Assembly (NCBI GenBank): GCA_002105175.1
Contig: MCGE01000005.1
Span: forward strand, 806,001 to 870,000
Length of the DNA: 64,000 nucleotides
From: Absidia repens
Taxonomy: Eukaryota > Mucoromycota > Mucoromycetes > Mucorales > Cunninghamellaceae
Direction: 5' to 3'
Numbering within the stretch: the stretch's first letter is position 1; each line of letters begins with the position of its first letter. A model generated the notes under the pieces. That model was given only the letters and a program-made list of their open reading frames with translations, searched no databases and was not told where the DNA came from. Positions 22,231 through 34,402 of the stretch are shown piece after piece. Made by a program: the position numbers and the translations under genes.

Positions 22231-23194
22231 CTACTTGCTGAAGACGTCTTTGAGGGCGTCCGCCTTTTCACGAGCCTTTTGTTCAGTAGCTTCCAATCGA
22301 GATTGAGCATCTTTGTAAGATTCCTTTGCCTGGTCCTTTGCTTCATCCACCTTTTTGTTTGCATCCGTAGAGGCTTGACTCCATGCAGTATTGGCTTGAT
22401 CTTTGATTTCTTCGACCTTGTTAGAGGCATCTGTAGATAGACGGTTCCATTCATTCTTGGCCCGCTCCTTGGCGTCGATCGCAGCTTGTTCGGTTTCATC
22501 CGCACGGTCAGAGGCGGTGGTTGACACTTGGTTCCATGTTGCCTGGGCTTTATCCTTTGCATCTTGCGCAGTATCTTCTACCGTTCGTACCGTACGATCA
22601 ACCCCTTGTTTTGCCTTATCCCATTGTTCTTGAGCACCTTCCTTGAGATCAGCCACGGCAGCACTAGGCGATGATGATGATGATGGTCGAGATCCAGATG
22701 TTTGTTTTTCTTCCGTGCTAGGGTCAACATATGCATCTTTCTTGGTGGCCACAGGATGCCCAGCGAGTTCCTTGTTTTCGTTCTGAATGGTGGACGGGGA
22801 TTGGCCACGAATGTCGACAGAATCACGGGCATCCGTACGCTTGCTGATTTCTTGATCCGCCTCCTTTTGGAATTTTTGACCTGCGACGTCACTTGGATCT
22901 GGCTTCTTGTTACCACTTGGACCTACAACATGAAGGGTTATATTAATATCTACCTGTTTTTGGTTTTCATTCAACTGAGATGATGTATATACCTTTATTT
23001 TTCGAGTAATAGACGTAGCCACCTACAGCCAAAACACCCGCAACAATAAGAGGAGTTGAGCTGCTGGAAGGTTTCGCATCCTGTTCTTGGTGTGTGGCAT
23101 AAGATCGGATGGCAGTGTTGCGTCTCTCTTGAGTGCCAGTTCTGATACCAGATTTGATTGATGATTTGAATAGAATGGGTAAGCGTTGAAGCAT
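22231..23194 (-). CDS. Mitochondrial LEA-like / apolipoprotein-like repeat protein, 2 exons
   Basis: Exons 23194-22993 and 22922-22231 (intron phase 1) give 297 aa. The first 35 residues are Arg/Ser-rich with almost no acid (MLQRLPILFKSSIKSGIRTG...), a typical mitochondrial presequence. A short hydrophobic segment (PLIVAGVLAVGGYVYYS) follows at about 48-64. After a polar linker, residues 150-297 are amphipathic heptad-like repeats rich in Ala, Asp, Glu, Lys and Gln (KAKQGVDRTVRTVEDTAQDA, NKVDEAKDQAKESY), as in group 3 LEA proteins and apolipophorins. Fungal proteins of this build are often labelled 'calcofluor white hypersensitive protein', but that function is not shown here. A membrane-protecting or stress role in mitochondria is plausible. 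Stop TAG sits in a TTTTAGTTTGGTTTAG context. Confidence 0.75.
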
Positions 23195-23522
23195 TATAGT
23201 AGCAGTTGTTGTATAGTGACTAAAATAAATATAAATTGCAAAGAGAAGAAGAAGAGAATCAAAAGGGTTTCGAGATTCGAGAGGTTTTTGTCATTTTGTG
23301 AATATATTATACAGGGGTTATGAGCAGTAAAAAAAAGAAAAAAAAATCAATGCGCTAAAATCGGTTTGGTTTTTGATTACATTTGCGACCTGACCAGCGC
23401 TACCTTTTTTATTTCAACTCCGCAACGGGATGATGTATTTTATTTCAGGGAATAAATAAATCTACTAAAACTACTCCACTATTATTATAGCTAAGACTAG
23501 AAATAAAAATCTGGATATCTAA
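23195..23522. other. Short intergenic region
   Basis: About 330 bp between two - strand genes. It holds the promoter of the LEA-like gene and the 3' end of the glycosyltransferase-like gene. Nothing else is seen. Confidence 0.5.
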
Positions 23523-25370
23523 CTAGAGGGATGTCATACTACTACTATTACTACTATTAGATGATGCACGACCTTGCCAGCCCATGAAACGAGTAAGCGG
23601 AGAATGAGGGACCTCAAAAAATGAATAGCCTACAACAAAAAAACCATGGCTTTTAGTAAAGACGAAATTCATGCAGTTCAGAAACCTTCTTTTTCCTTCT
23701 TGGTATCTTTCTCGTTCTATTCTATTTTGTTCTTTTTTTTTTTTTTTTTGTTTGTTTTTTTTTTTTTTTTTTTTTCTTTTACTTACCTCGTCCGGCAATT
23801 AAAATGTCCAACATAGGGTCCAACATTTTTTCATAATCCACGCCACGGTCTTGTAAATAAGGATGGGAGGAAATCCAGGTTGACATATCAAGTTTTCCCC
23901 ATTGTTTCATATCACTTTTGGTAAACAGACATGGGAAGAAAGATAGCAATGGTCCATAAATATCAGGCCGTGAGGAGGGTGATGGGATATGATCGCTAAC
24001 CAGATAATAAATAGGATATTGCTCTTCGATGTTTTGACGGTAGTCGATACACGCATCTAATAATTTTTGTCGGTTGATATACGATGACGAAGACTGCTGT
24101 TGTTGCTGTTGTTGTGATAAAACCAGAGATAGATCAGAATTCGATTTCACCGGCATGGCTGCAGAGACAGCCTGATTGATGGGTATGTCACCAAATACTT
24201 CCAATACCACCGCATCCATGAGTTCCTTTTGCATTTGTGCATCCAAATCATCCATAGTTTCCATTGTCGTTCCATGCATATCATGTTTCATTCGTGCATC
24301 CAAAGCAATCACCTTGGCAAAATTCAGTTTCAGGCTACTAAAATGTTGTTCACCGCCTAAAGCTGTAACCACCTGATCCGCCTGTTGTTGAAGTGGTGCC
24401 ATTTGATTTGGAGTAACAAGAAGATGGCGATTGAGTGCTTTCCTTAGATCCATTTGTTGTATAGTAGAGTGAACTTGATATCGAGCCGTAGATGATAAAG
24501 CCCCGAACTGAATATATTGTCGCTGTGCCAAAGCATCCCATTGTTGAGCTTGGATCACTGTTTTCAAAGGGGTGGGCTGCTTTTGATGCTGTTGTTGGTT
24601 AGGTTGGTTAACAATACGCTGAGAGACCTGACGTCCTAAAAACCCGCCCCATTTTCCTTTGCTGTCATTATCATCGCTCGAATAAAATCCATGCCATTGT
24701 GATTGTCGCTGTTTGATAAAGGTGCTGTTTTCCACAAACGTCAACACATCCACTACAACTACATCCGTAATGGGTTCCCGCACATCTTCAGCAGTTTCTT
24801 CTAATCCTAATCCATGCCCATGAAGTCGTTCTATCACAGGAATACCAAATTCAGCCGATATTGCCTTGAGATCAAAAAAACTAGACCATGGGATTTCTGT
24901 CCAGTCGTTCATGGTGATACAATCGTGGTCATCGATGGCCGTCGTTGAGGTTGTACATTTTTGTCGCAGGAGTTGTTTGGTTTGAGACGTTGAGTATGCC
25001 TGAGCCAGTTTATCAAAAGGTTGCCAAGGTAGTGGTTTACCAAGTCTGAGCATGGGTGCAATGACTGTTCGATCCAGTTCAAGACCAAGTCGTATGGCGT
25101 TCCTAAACGCTTCATGCTGATCAGTAAATTCACTACAGGAAAGAAAGGGTGGTCAGGTCAGGTTAAGTATATGGTATGTTTATCGTTTGTTCCTTTTTTT
25201 TCTTACCCATGAGGAAGCCAAGTGAGATATTTTGTACCAACAGGAATCGCTTCAGGATTGACTTTCGAAACGGGCTCCACCAACTGGTACCGGGATAAAG
25301 TTGTGAGGGACAAAAAGAAGAAGAATAAAAGGGCAACAAGATAGTAGATTAATCGAGTCATTCTCGTCAT
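23523..25370 (-). CDS. Type II membrane protein, O-fucosyltransferase-like, 3 exons
   Basis: Exons 25370-25207, 25132-23787 and 23629-23523 give 538 aa from the ATG at 25370; the longer upstream frame is hydrophobic leader-like and not needed. The N-terminus is a signal anchor (LIYYLVALLFFFFLSLTTLS), then KYLTWLPHGEFTDQHEAFRN, AIRLGLELDRTVIAPMLRLG and KPLPWQPF. That block is the N-terminal signature of fungal proteins related to GDP-fucose O-fucosyltransferases (Pfam PF10250): a statement about a readable document-like motif of LPHG...N followed by a helix and a Pro-rich loop. The C-terminal region includes a Gln run (SQQQQQQQ), YYLVSDHIPSPSS and a short Ser/Asn tail. A Golgi or ER glycosyltransferase is likely; donor and acceptor are unknown. 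Catalytic residues cannot be assigned by eye. Stop TAG. Confidence 0.7.
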
Positions 25371-25803
25371 TATAATGTGTATTAGGGTATATATAGGGAA
25401 TAAGAGGAAGTGTGAATAAAAGAAATATGTAATGTGATAAAATAATAAAAAGGGGGACAGGAGAAAAAAAGAAAGGAGCCAAAAGGACATTGGTGGTTTT
25501 AAATGTCCGCTTACTAACAACTGTTGTCTCCCTATTCATCAATGCAGCAAGACTGTAAAAAATAGATATATAAATATGGATTGGAGTTTTTATTTTATTG
25601 AAAAAGTATATATATATAATAAAATAACTAAACTAAAAACGATATCGTGTTGTGAAAATGGGAATGGTTATTGAAATGTACAAAATAAAATAAACAATCT
25701 ACCATATAGATAAATAGAAAAAAGAGAGAGAGAGAGAGAGAGTATATAATACAATGCTGACTGATAACTAACTAATAAGTAATAATAGTAATGATCACTA
25801 AAT
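25371..25803. other. Intergenic region with glutamine synthetase 3' end
   Basis: The - strand reads, after the glutamine synthetase stop, TTAGTTAG-type words, a (CT)n run (25723-25742 as GA on +), then TTTTTAGTTTAGTTA and AATAAAATAAAA near 25590-25640, a clear 3' end signature. The remainder is promoter of the glycosyltransferase-like gene. Confidence 0.55.
25723..25742. repeat. (GA)n microsatellite
   Basis: A run of about ten AG dinucleotides in the 3' UTR region of glutamine synthetase. Confidence 0.85.
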
Positions 25804-26970
<1,167 letters not shown>

Positions 26971-27066
26971 TTTTTTTTTTTGATAGTATTAGTAGAATGA
27001 GGAATGTAAGTAAGGTACAGAAAAAAAAAAAAAAAAAGAAAGAGAGAGAGAGAAAGAAAAGAAAAT

Positions 27067-27076
27067 TATTTTTATA
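27067..27076 (-). promoter_or_regulatory. TATA box of glutamine synthetase
   Basis: On the - strand this reads TATAAAAATA, about 100 bp upstream of the GLN1 ATG at 26970. It is placed just downstream of two GATAAG sites. Confidence 0.6.
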
Positions 27077-27096
27077 CCTCAGTTTGACATTGTCGT

Positions 27097-27122
27097 CTTA
27101 TCACCACCCCTTCGTTCTTATC
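27097..27122 (-). promoter_or_regulatory. Paired GATAAG sites (GATA-factor type) upstream of GLN1
   Basis: CTTATC at 27097-27102 and 27117-27122 gives two GATAAG words on the - strand, 20 bp apart and about 20-50 bp upstream of the TATA box. GATA factors (AreA/Nit2/Gln3 class) bind such sites and activate fungal glutamine synthetase genes under nitrogen limitation. Binding here is inferred from sequence only. Confidence 0.5.
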
Positions 27123-27250
27123 AGAGGTGTCACTTTCCTTTTAAGGGTTGCTCTCTATTTCTCGAGGAGCAGATCGGAGGCGTTTGCTATTTTTTTTTTT
27201 CTACAGCACCTGAATGATCACCCCCATATTTTTCTTTTGATGAGGTATTA

Positions 27251-27275
27251 TATGATATGATATGATATGATATGA
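27251..27275. repeat. (TATGA)5 tandem repeat
   Basis: Five perfect TATGA units in the region upstream of GLN1. Confidence 0.9.
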
Positions 27276-28499
27276 TGACTCGTTTAGATTGGGTAATTTA
27301 TATCTTTCATCTTTTCCTTTATCTTCCAATTCACTGATTTAATTGTTTACAATATATTAGACATTTTGATATCATAAAATTAGATGATGGTCCATAATGA
27401 TGATCGTAATGATGTGTCTCCTCCCCGCATCGTATCTCTCTCTACTGTTTTCCCTGTCCATTTTTTTTTTCAATGATCGGGAGTTTCTGAGGATTTGATT
27501 GGTGGAGATACCAGCAAACTATAAATCAATGAGGTTATTATGTAAATATCCTCAGATTCATGTTATCTTCTTTACACACCCAACCAACTGTCCTCAGTTA
27601 CATATATATATAAGAAGCAGGTTAATGATAATTCAATAAAAGAGAAGCTTTCATGCTTTCGATTTGAACCATGGTCATGAAAGAAAAAAGGACGAGGACG
27701 ATCTTTCATCATATCTACAGCGTATACTCCAATGAGCTTTTTTCGGTAAAATAAAGTTTTGACCTGTGATCGGAAGAAAATTATATTATCATATGCTCAC
27801 ACATTAAATATTAGTATTATTATACATTTATACTGTATAAATAATACGCGGTATGTTTTTCATGTGCATTTGATCGTATCCTTGGTAAATACATATAGTT
27901 GATGAAGTCATACTGTGGGGAAACTAAATCAAAATAAGAAAATGAAGCAATGCGTTTGTTCCTTTGACATGGTCAGCCACCCAGTCTATTTTTATGCCCC
28001 GCTAAAACCCTCCATCACTAGTCATAACGCAAAAGGGTGGTTTAGACATAAAAGGTAAATCAAGTTGCTATGACATCCTTATCAAAATATCCGATCTCAC
28101 ATGTTGCTCAAGGCCAAAAAAAAAAAAAAAAAAAAAAAATACATACTAGAAATGATGACATGGAAAAAGACAGCTTCTTTTTATTGATGAGAAGAATCAA
28201 ATGCATTACTATAATGACAGAAGGGATATCGTATTTGCAGCTATGATATCACTAAGGCTATATAACTATAATCTAAACTACTGAGACACCGAGCAACATG
28301 TAATCATCCAAAGAGAGGGAGAGATTTGTTGATAAAAGATCGTTCAGGAATGCATGTTCCACTATTGTACACCACTTGTTGATTCATCTTGATCAATGTG
28401 TCGGCATACAGAGAAGGAGTCATGTAAGAATCCGGGTAATCAATCCATTATTATCATCACGTTCGACAACTTATCTACAAAGATTAATTACACTAAGAA

Positions 28500-28960
28500 A
28501 AAAAAAGGGGTCAGTCAAGGGTTTATTTGTTGTTGTTTTTCGTCCATTTACCTGTAATACATCATACAAATCAAAACAGTACAGGATTCCTACGCCGTCT
28601 AATTGTCAAAAGTCAGTCATGTTGGCAAACCATAAATCAACTAGATAGATTTAGTCCAGAAAAAAAGAATTCAATCATCCTAGCGCATCATGTCAGAATT
28701 GATCACACATCCATGTTCAAATGACGTACATTACACCTCGTTTGTCCATTTGCGGCAAAGCACAGTACATATGTGAATCATAGTATACAACTTTTGATTC
28801 TTCCAGTTTTCTGTTCACCAACCATAGGCAATAAAAGTTCATGATAGGTATAAAATGGTAAATCAGTTCTATATGCCGTTTTCGTTTTTTTTTTTTTTTG
28901 TGTTGGAAATATAACTTACTTGAAGAATGATTGTAAACCAGAACTATCATGACTGGAAGA
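28500..28960 (-). pseudogene. Possible decayed Ulp1-type (C48) protease fragment
   Basis: On the - strand, a candidate exon at about 28878-28727 reads LIYHFIPIMNFYCLWLVNRK and then SKVVYYDSHMYCALPQMDKR. It is bounded by an AG acceptor and a GTGTAA donor. The order PI-x-(HW position)-V-N-x-YYDS resembles the core of SUMO-protease-like proteins, but the catalytic His-Trp position reads Phe-Tyr. A downstream stretch (about 28593-28546) reads QLDGVGILYCFDLYDVLQ, resembling the region around the catalytic Cys with that Cys missing. Stops interrupt the joined frame. Recognition is tentative and rests on a weak pattern. Confidence 0.22.
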
Positions 28961-29072
28961 GTATAAGTGACATCAATCGACTTTACAAAAGAGGTGTTGC
29001 TTCCAAGTCAGTAGAGGTCATTCTTGATCTTGTGATGATTTAGTTGTCCACATTTCCTTGTCTTTCCTACGG

Positions 29073-29080
29073 TATATAAA
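29073..29080 (+). promoter_or_regulatory. TATA-like box upstream of a small ORF
   Basis: TATATAAA lies 64 bp before the ATG of the 70-codon open frame at 29144. It is the main support for that frame being transcribed. Confidence 0.3.
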
Positions 29081-29143
29081 TCAATGATGGGTTGCCTTTA
29101 GAAAAAAAAAAGAAAAAGAAAAAGGAAGACAGAAAAAAAAAAT

Positions 29144-29356
29144 ATGCAAGTGTGGGACATTTCATTCACCGACTATGCCAAAACTAAAAAAAAAATTGAT
29201 GCAAATGTCCCAGTGACTGACGTTCTGCTGTTGATAAAGCACCTTTTTAACCCATACAGTACCACCTTCTACGTCAAATTCCATCAATATCCTCTTTCTC
29301 CCCACCCCCGTGTCATTGCCACTCAAAACACAATCCACATTCAAATAAATATATAG
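29144..29356 (+). CDS. Small hypothetical protein (70 aa)
   Basis: Not recognised. An uninterrupted frame from ATG to TAG encodes a 70-aa product beginning MQVWDISFTDYAKTKKKID and containing DVLLLIKHLFNPYSTTFYVK. A TATA-like box precedes it, and the stop is TAG as in most genes here. It ends about 75 bp before the convergent bZIP gene, in what is otherwise that gene's 3' UTR. A chance ORF remains possible. Confidence 0.33.
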   Translation: MQVWDISFTDYAKTKKKIDANVPVTDVLLLIKHLFNPYSTTFYVKFHQYPLSPHPRVIATQNTIHIQINI

Positions 29357-29431
29357 TATAATGATTTTATTCAAGGGGATAGAAAATAAAAATACAAATA
29401 ATTCACACTAAAACTATAAATATGAACTAAA

Positions 29432-31181
29432 CTAATGCTGTTTCACACATGAGGCCACAATGTCCAGATCATGATCACTAAAGGGTTGAGCACTATCGTA
29501 GCAATTGACCTTTCGTCGCAGTTCATCACAGAGAATATCCACATCGTAATCAGGGCACGTATTTTTCACCGCAGCCTTCACTTCCAGCCGAGTTTTGCCT
29601 TGTTCTTTCGCCAATCGGATTGTTTCCAATACCATTGCTTTGCTTGGAGTCAACTCAGGATCATTATAGAAACTGGTTCGTTGTTGTTGTTGGGATGGAA
29701 ATGCGTTGTCGTATGTAGTAGTGTTGGTGATATTGGTATTGTTCATGCTATTTGTATACATATTGCTGTTGTTGTAAATGCTATTGATATCGTTGATGCT
29801 GGTTGGGTTGAAATTGGTGTTGATGCTGTTGTGATAGTTGTTGGTATTATAAAACGACGGCATTTGATCATCGAAACCTACATCAGCCAGAGGGAAAGAG
29901 TTGTTGTTGTTGTTTGAATTTGTTGTTTGTTGATTGAGCCCATACAGATTAGCATCCACATCCAAGAGGCCAGGGAGTTGTGAATTGTCTTGGAACAACC
30001 AATCGTCGGCTGACGCCACTGGATTCCGGTAATTGGAGAAAGAAAAATCCGTTTTTCCATGAAACAGGGCGCTATTTTCAGGATTGTTGGATGGTGAGAA
30101 TGTATCAATGTGATTTGGACCCAGATCGTTCAAAAGACCAAAGGATGCCACAGAGTTTTGGTTACTGATATTGAATAGCCTGTCGTAGTCGGTATTGTTG
30201 TTATTTGATGATGTCGTGCCTGTAAATGATGTCATGTTGTTTTCATATTTGGTGTTGTTTGATGTTGGAGAATTGTTTTCGCTACCAGAACTGCTACTAC
30301 TACTGCTAATATCCCTGATTCTGCTGCTATTGTTGTTGTTTACAGTGTCGATGGGGTTGTTAGACGAGAACGAATCCTGGATATGATCACTGTTACTGCC
30401 GCTATTGTAGTCTTCAATAATGGAGGGTGTTGGTGTTGTTGATGATAATGGCGGTGAGTCAAGTGGTTGAGCATTTGAAATAGTGGTGTTCTTGTCATTG
30501 GTGCTTGCTGTAGATGGAAGATCTGTAGTGTCATGACGGGGATATTCAAAGGTGAACTTCGAGTCCTTCAGGGAATAGTTTTCTTGCCGTAATTTCTCCA
30601 ATTCTTGCTTCAGTTTTGCGTTTTCCAATTCCAAGTTGGTTTCCTTGCTTGACTTTTCTTGTTCCAATTCCCGAATACGATCTTCGAGTTCTGAGACATG
30701 CTTTTCTTTGCGTTCGCGAAAGGCTCGTTGTGCTGCCCGATTTTGTGCTTTTCGTTTCAATTTGGGATCTCCGCCAAGTTCCTACAAATTAAAAATACTT
30801 CGATTACTAAAGGAGTTCCTTCTGGATTTCAGTTGACATGAGTTTCTGTGTTACCTCATCCATGGATTTTTCAATGGGTTTTCGTCCAGGTCGCTTTGGT
30901 GTACTTGTAGCTATTATACAAAAAATAAAGGTTAAGTTCTTGTTATTATTCACTGTTTACCTTATTTGATTTACCTTTGATTTTATTGGTTTTTTTGTTG
31001 GTTGTGGAAGCTAGTTGAGAAAAAGCACAGCAGATAAGAGAATGAAGGTGCGATACATTATATCTGTTCGGTATTCCTTACCACGCTTCTTAGTTGTCTT
31101 TGCTTTTGCAGAGTAATCGGAGTAGCTGTCATCTTGTGAGTCGTCACTAAAGCTATCGTGATATTGATCGGATAAATCCAT
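29432..31181 (-). CDS. PAP1: AP-1-like bZIP transcription factor (Yap1/Pap1 type), 4 exons
   Basis: Exons 31181-31082, 31010-30975, 30910-30855 and 30781-29432 give 513 aa starting MDLSDQYHDSFSDDSQDD. A basic linker (KRPGRKPIEK) precedes the bZIP. The DNA-contact helix is NRAAQRAFRERK at about 78-89, the Yap/Pap signature (Gln in place of the usual Asn-x-x-Ala-Ala spacing), followed by a leucine zipper. The middle is Asn/Ser/Thr-rich and disordered. The C-terminus carries the redox Cys-rich domain: NTCPDYDVDILCDELRRKVNC then VASCVKQH, four Cys that in Yap1/Pap1 govern nuclear export. No N-terminal Cys cluster was seen, so oxidation sensing may differ from Yap1. Role inferred: oxidative and drug stress response. 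The stop TAG is part of CATTAGTTTAG. Confidence 0.92.
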
Positions 31182-31929
31182 GTGTGATACTGTTGAATGT
31201 GAATAAAAAGACGATGAAAAAGGAGTTAGCAATAAAATAAAATAAAAAAATTGATCGTGAATTATTGCCAAAGAAAAAGTTTTTTAAAAGTCCGTTCAAT
31301 TTGTCAGCAATTGAAGGCAGGATTTTCCCAACGGCAGTCTAAAGCATAAAAAAGACCACTAATTAAAAATATGACCAAATAAGCTAGGATAGTCTTAGCT
31401 ATAATGTATGTTATTTATCAATGAAAGGGGAATGTTAGAGACACCTAGTCTGCCTGTCCATAAAAGGCTTGAGACACTCCTGCCGTTTGGCTTCTTAGTG
31501 GATAACCCCTTGAGGCTTACCCGCCATGCTCAACACTTGGCGGATTGGCTTTTTCGTGTGTATGAAACATTGATGCCTCCCGCATTTTGCGCTTTGGTAG
31601 GCGATCCCTTGGCGCCCAACTGGCGTTGTTTGAGTTTCTACGTTCATGTTTATTACCCCACACGCAATGAAAAAAAAAGATACACTGGATATATGCAACA
31701 TGTAACAATGTCGTAAAGGATATACTATTTTATGAAGAAGTGTCATTTGGCACGGTCTAGGAAATTTGTATGTGACCTTGAACCGCAAATCAGTTGCTGG
31801 GGCTCTGAAGGAAAAAAAAGAACTAGTCATAGTGGATGAGCAAAAAGACAGGTGTTTGATAAGTCACTGGTAAAATAACTGCAATAACGACTTAGATCAA
31901 TATACATTTAAGTCAGGGGATGGGTGAGA
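31182..31929. other. bZIP upstream region
   Basis: Promoter of the bZIP gene, then unassigned DNA. Near 31520-31620 there are inverted words (CGCCATG...TTGGCG, and TTGGCGCC) and a stretch similar to one near 60690-60830 (see findings). A 102-codon frame at 31408-31716 overlaps this and is not supported as a gene. Confidence 0.4.
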
Positions 31930-32570
31930 AAAAGACATATTTTATTTGAAGGAATAGGATACATACTAAACTAAAACTGGGGAGTTCATTGTAACAGGGT
32001 TCTGATGAAGGTAGCATGACTGAGACTATTAGGAGCTCTGAAAACTTCTCAACACCACTTGATGGTACAATTGTAAAAATTGAGCAGATATATACTGTAC
32101 ACACAGTGAAAGGAATTAGAAAGGTTAAAGAAGTATGCTTTATCCGGAGCATAACATTGGGCAACACTAATCTAAAGGATCGATTGTAAAAAGAGATCTT
32201 TTTGTGTAAGAAATGAGAGAGGACTAATGGAACATTTTTCATTGAATCAAGTAAAAAGAGACGTATTTTATTTAGTTTAAGATACAAACTGTCGACAAAC
32301 TAATACTACTCTAAGCTAATATAGACTCCAAAAACCCTATTAAAGGTGGTCCAAAATCTTAGACCCAAAATGAAAGAGTTTCCCGTGCATCTTGTATTTC
32401 CTGTTCTGAAAACCCTTCTAAGCTGATACTAATACTAATCTAAGTCCACCATAACCCCGTAGGGGCCATTATTGTGACGAATTAAAGGAAGAAAAAAAAT
32501 TGAAAAGGTGCGAAAATAAACACTGGGCAAAAAATTGAAAAAAATTCACGTGTGCGGAATTTGAAATATT
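31930..32570 (-). repeat. Dispersed repeat family, copy 2 (sense -)
   Basis: Sense strand is -. It starts with CAAATTCCGCACACGTG (CACGTG at 32547-32552), then a T/C tract, the conserved core with TTTCATTTTGGGTC near 32365, TTAGCTTAG, and an AATAAAATACGTCTC end near 32262. A second, similar 3' end (AGTTTTAGTTTAG, AAATAAAATATGTC) lies at its left edge. The unit is about 640 bp, matching copies 3 and 5 along its whole length. Confidence 0.78.
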
Positions 32571-32903
32571 TTCTGTATTTTCTCACTGAACTTGTAGTCA
32601 AGTGTTGGTATAATATTTTACAAGCCAGAATCATAATTGAAAATAACAAGCACAGTTATAATAGAGACATTTAACATAGACGTAAAAAAAGGCATTGTGG
32701 ATATAATGACAAAACATGAGAGTGACACATTTCTTTTATTTCTAAGTAGTAATAATAATAAAATAACAAGAGTAATAATCTAAGCTAAGGCGAGGGAAGA
32801 GACAATGTAGTCATTTGGAATCAGAGGAGGTGTAAATGAATATGAGTGAGTGTGTATATATATATAATAAATGCGAAAAATGAAGTAAAGGGAGAAGAGC
32901 AAT
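32571..32903. other. Heme lyase 3' flank
   Basis: The - strand reads TTAGCTTAGATTATT at about 32776-32790, then an ATAAAAG-type signal, the usual 3' end look here. Nothing else supported. Confidence 0.5.
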
Positions 32904-33893
32904 CTAAGATGATGATGATGATGATGATGGGGCAGAAGAAGACTCGAAAAATTGATCCCATTTGTTCTTGAAACCTTCCTTGAACCTGGCCATGATAGTT
33001 TGAGCATCGTCCAAAGCAGGTCGTACATCTAAGTGGAAAACAGGAACACCAGGGATTTCTTCTGGGGCTTCATAATAATCAATGACATATCGACGTTCCT
33101 GTCCACAATGGTTAATATACCAATCATGACGATCAAATGGTTTGGGCGCACTAAAAAACAAACACCAAAAAATCAATACAAGGTATCCTTCCTATTCTAT
33201 TCCCTTTTTATCTTTCCTTACCCGAAGAAAGAGTGCCATCTAGCCTTTGGTGAAATGTCCCGAGGTCTTCCTTGGAATCGAGTCAAATAAGGATCTTCAT
33301 TACATTCACTAATTAATAAAACAACAAAATAATATTAGAATAAAAGTGCACTTTCAGTAGTAATAACCAATTCTTCTGTTCGAAACTTACCAACTGAATT
33401 TGGATTCCCATTTCAGCACTTCGGTCCAGGCCTCTTCGTTCAAAAAGTTGTGAATATCCACCATGGTTTCAATTTCTTCTTCAGGTGTTTCCCAGCCCTT
33501 GCGGCGTAAAGCGTTGTAGAATTGTTGAGGACTTGGGTATTCCCACTTTGAGTCACTGTCTTTTGCTTTGGGGATAGAACTGATCACCCGTTCGGTAGGG
33601 AGTTCCACTACTTGATCTTCTTGTCGGTGTTGCGTTAAATTTGGCATCATGTTCAATTCATTTAGCTTGTCCGTTACTGGTGATTTACTATCAGTATCAT
33701 TGGGATTATTGTGCATTGGGCAGCCAGGGGGTGGGGTAGGTGGGGTGACGGGTTTCTTTTCTTGGTGATCCACTGGACATTTAGCTTCGGTTGTAGTAGT
33801 AGTAGTTGACTTGATAGGTGGAGGTGCTTGTTTGGCTTCAGGATCATGCATAGGACATCCTGGAGGAGGGGTTGGCATAGGTGGAGGTGACAT
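32904..33893 (-). CDS. CYC3: Holocytochrome c synthase (cytochrome c heme lyase), 3 exons
   Basis: Mitochondrial intermembrane-space enzyme that attaches heme covalently to apocytochrome c. Exons 33893-33391, 33308-33222 and 33150-32904 (both introns phase 2) give 278 aa from ATG 33893. Two CPM heme-binding motifs occur in the Pro-rich N-terminus (PPGCPMHDP near 13 and PPGCPMHNN near 50) plus a CPVDH. Core blocks: [62 protein letters not shown], and [20 protein letters not shown] (family signature), ending in a Ser run. The His that ligates heme in human HCCS is in the block around WTEVLKWE...; I cannot assign it precisely. Stop TAG. Confidence 0.95.
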
Positions 33894-34402
33894 GATCAAA
33901 GGAAAAAAAATATATTGAAGGAGAAAAAGGTAAAAAAAAAAAAAAAAAAGGAAGGGAAGTTATTTTTTTTGTGGCAAAAAAAAAAAAATTGTCACCGCCT
34001 ATTAATTCTATTGGTGATTCGTTTGAACTCCGTTTCCAATGCAACAGGGACCCCTTACCAGGAAAACAAGAATAGAGACGAGGGTTGGAAGTGTTATGTG
34101 ATACCACTGTGTGCTACTTCCAATGGATAATACTGATAAACTAGATTGCAGTTGTTTATTCATTTGAGAAATAAGAAAAAGTCAAAATAACTTGAGGCAG
34201 GGTAGAGATAATAGCTATGTTAAAGCAAAATCTATTGAATACATAGATTTGATAATTGCAGGGTCAAAATTGGTATAGACAAGACTAATTTTATTATTTT
34301 TCATATTCATAATATAACTAAACTAATACAATCACTAATATAATTACAATTGAAGACAGAAAGAAAACTATAATAATGATAAAAGATAAAAATATACTTA
34401 AA
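33894..34402. other. Intergenic region
   Basis: Heme lyase upstream region and PX gene 3' UTR. On the - strand TTAGTTTAGTTATATTATG lies near 34310-34330, followed by AATAAAA, the recurrent 3' signature. A-runs near 33932-33949 and 33977-33988. No gene. Confidence 0.5.

Larger units (their letters stand above)
26971..29143. other. Long gene-poor region with GLN1 promoter
   Basis: The first 200 bp hold the glutamine synthetase promoter (see separate entries). Beyond that lie a pentanucleotide repeat (27251-27275), an A24 run (28116-28139) and a possible decayed coding segment at 28500-28960 on the - strand. No intact gene was found. Confidence 0.5.

Noticed and set aside
27640..27680. GGTTCAAATC-like word suggestive of a tRNA T-arm (- strand)
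   Set aside because: No matching acceptor, D-arm or anticodon stem can be formed around it; no tRNA found elsewhere either.
31408..31716. 102-codon frame starting MLFINERGMLETPSLP
   Set aside because: It overlaps inverted repeat words and has no upstream signals or recognisable domain; likely chance.
33894..33899. Six extra bases upstream extending the heme lyase frame
   Set aside because: The extension would start at TTG; the ATG at 33893 is the natural start.
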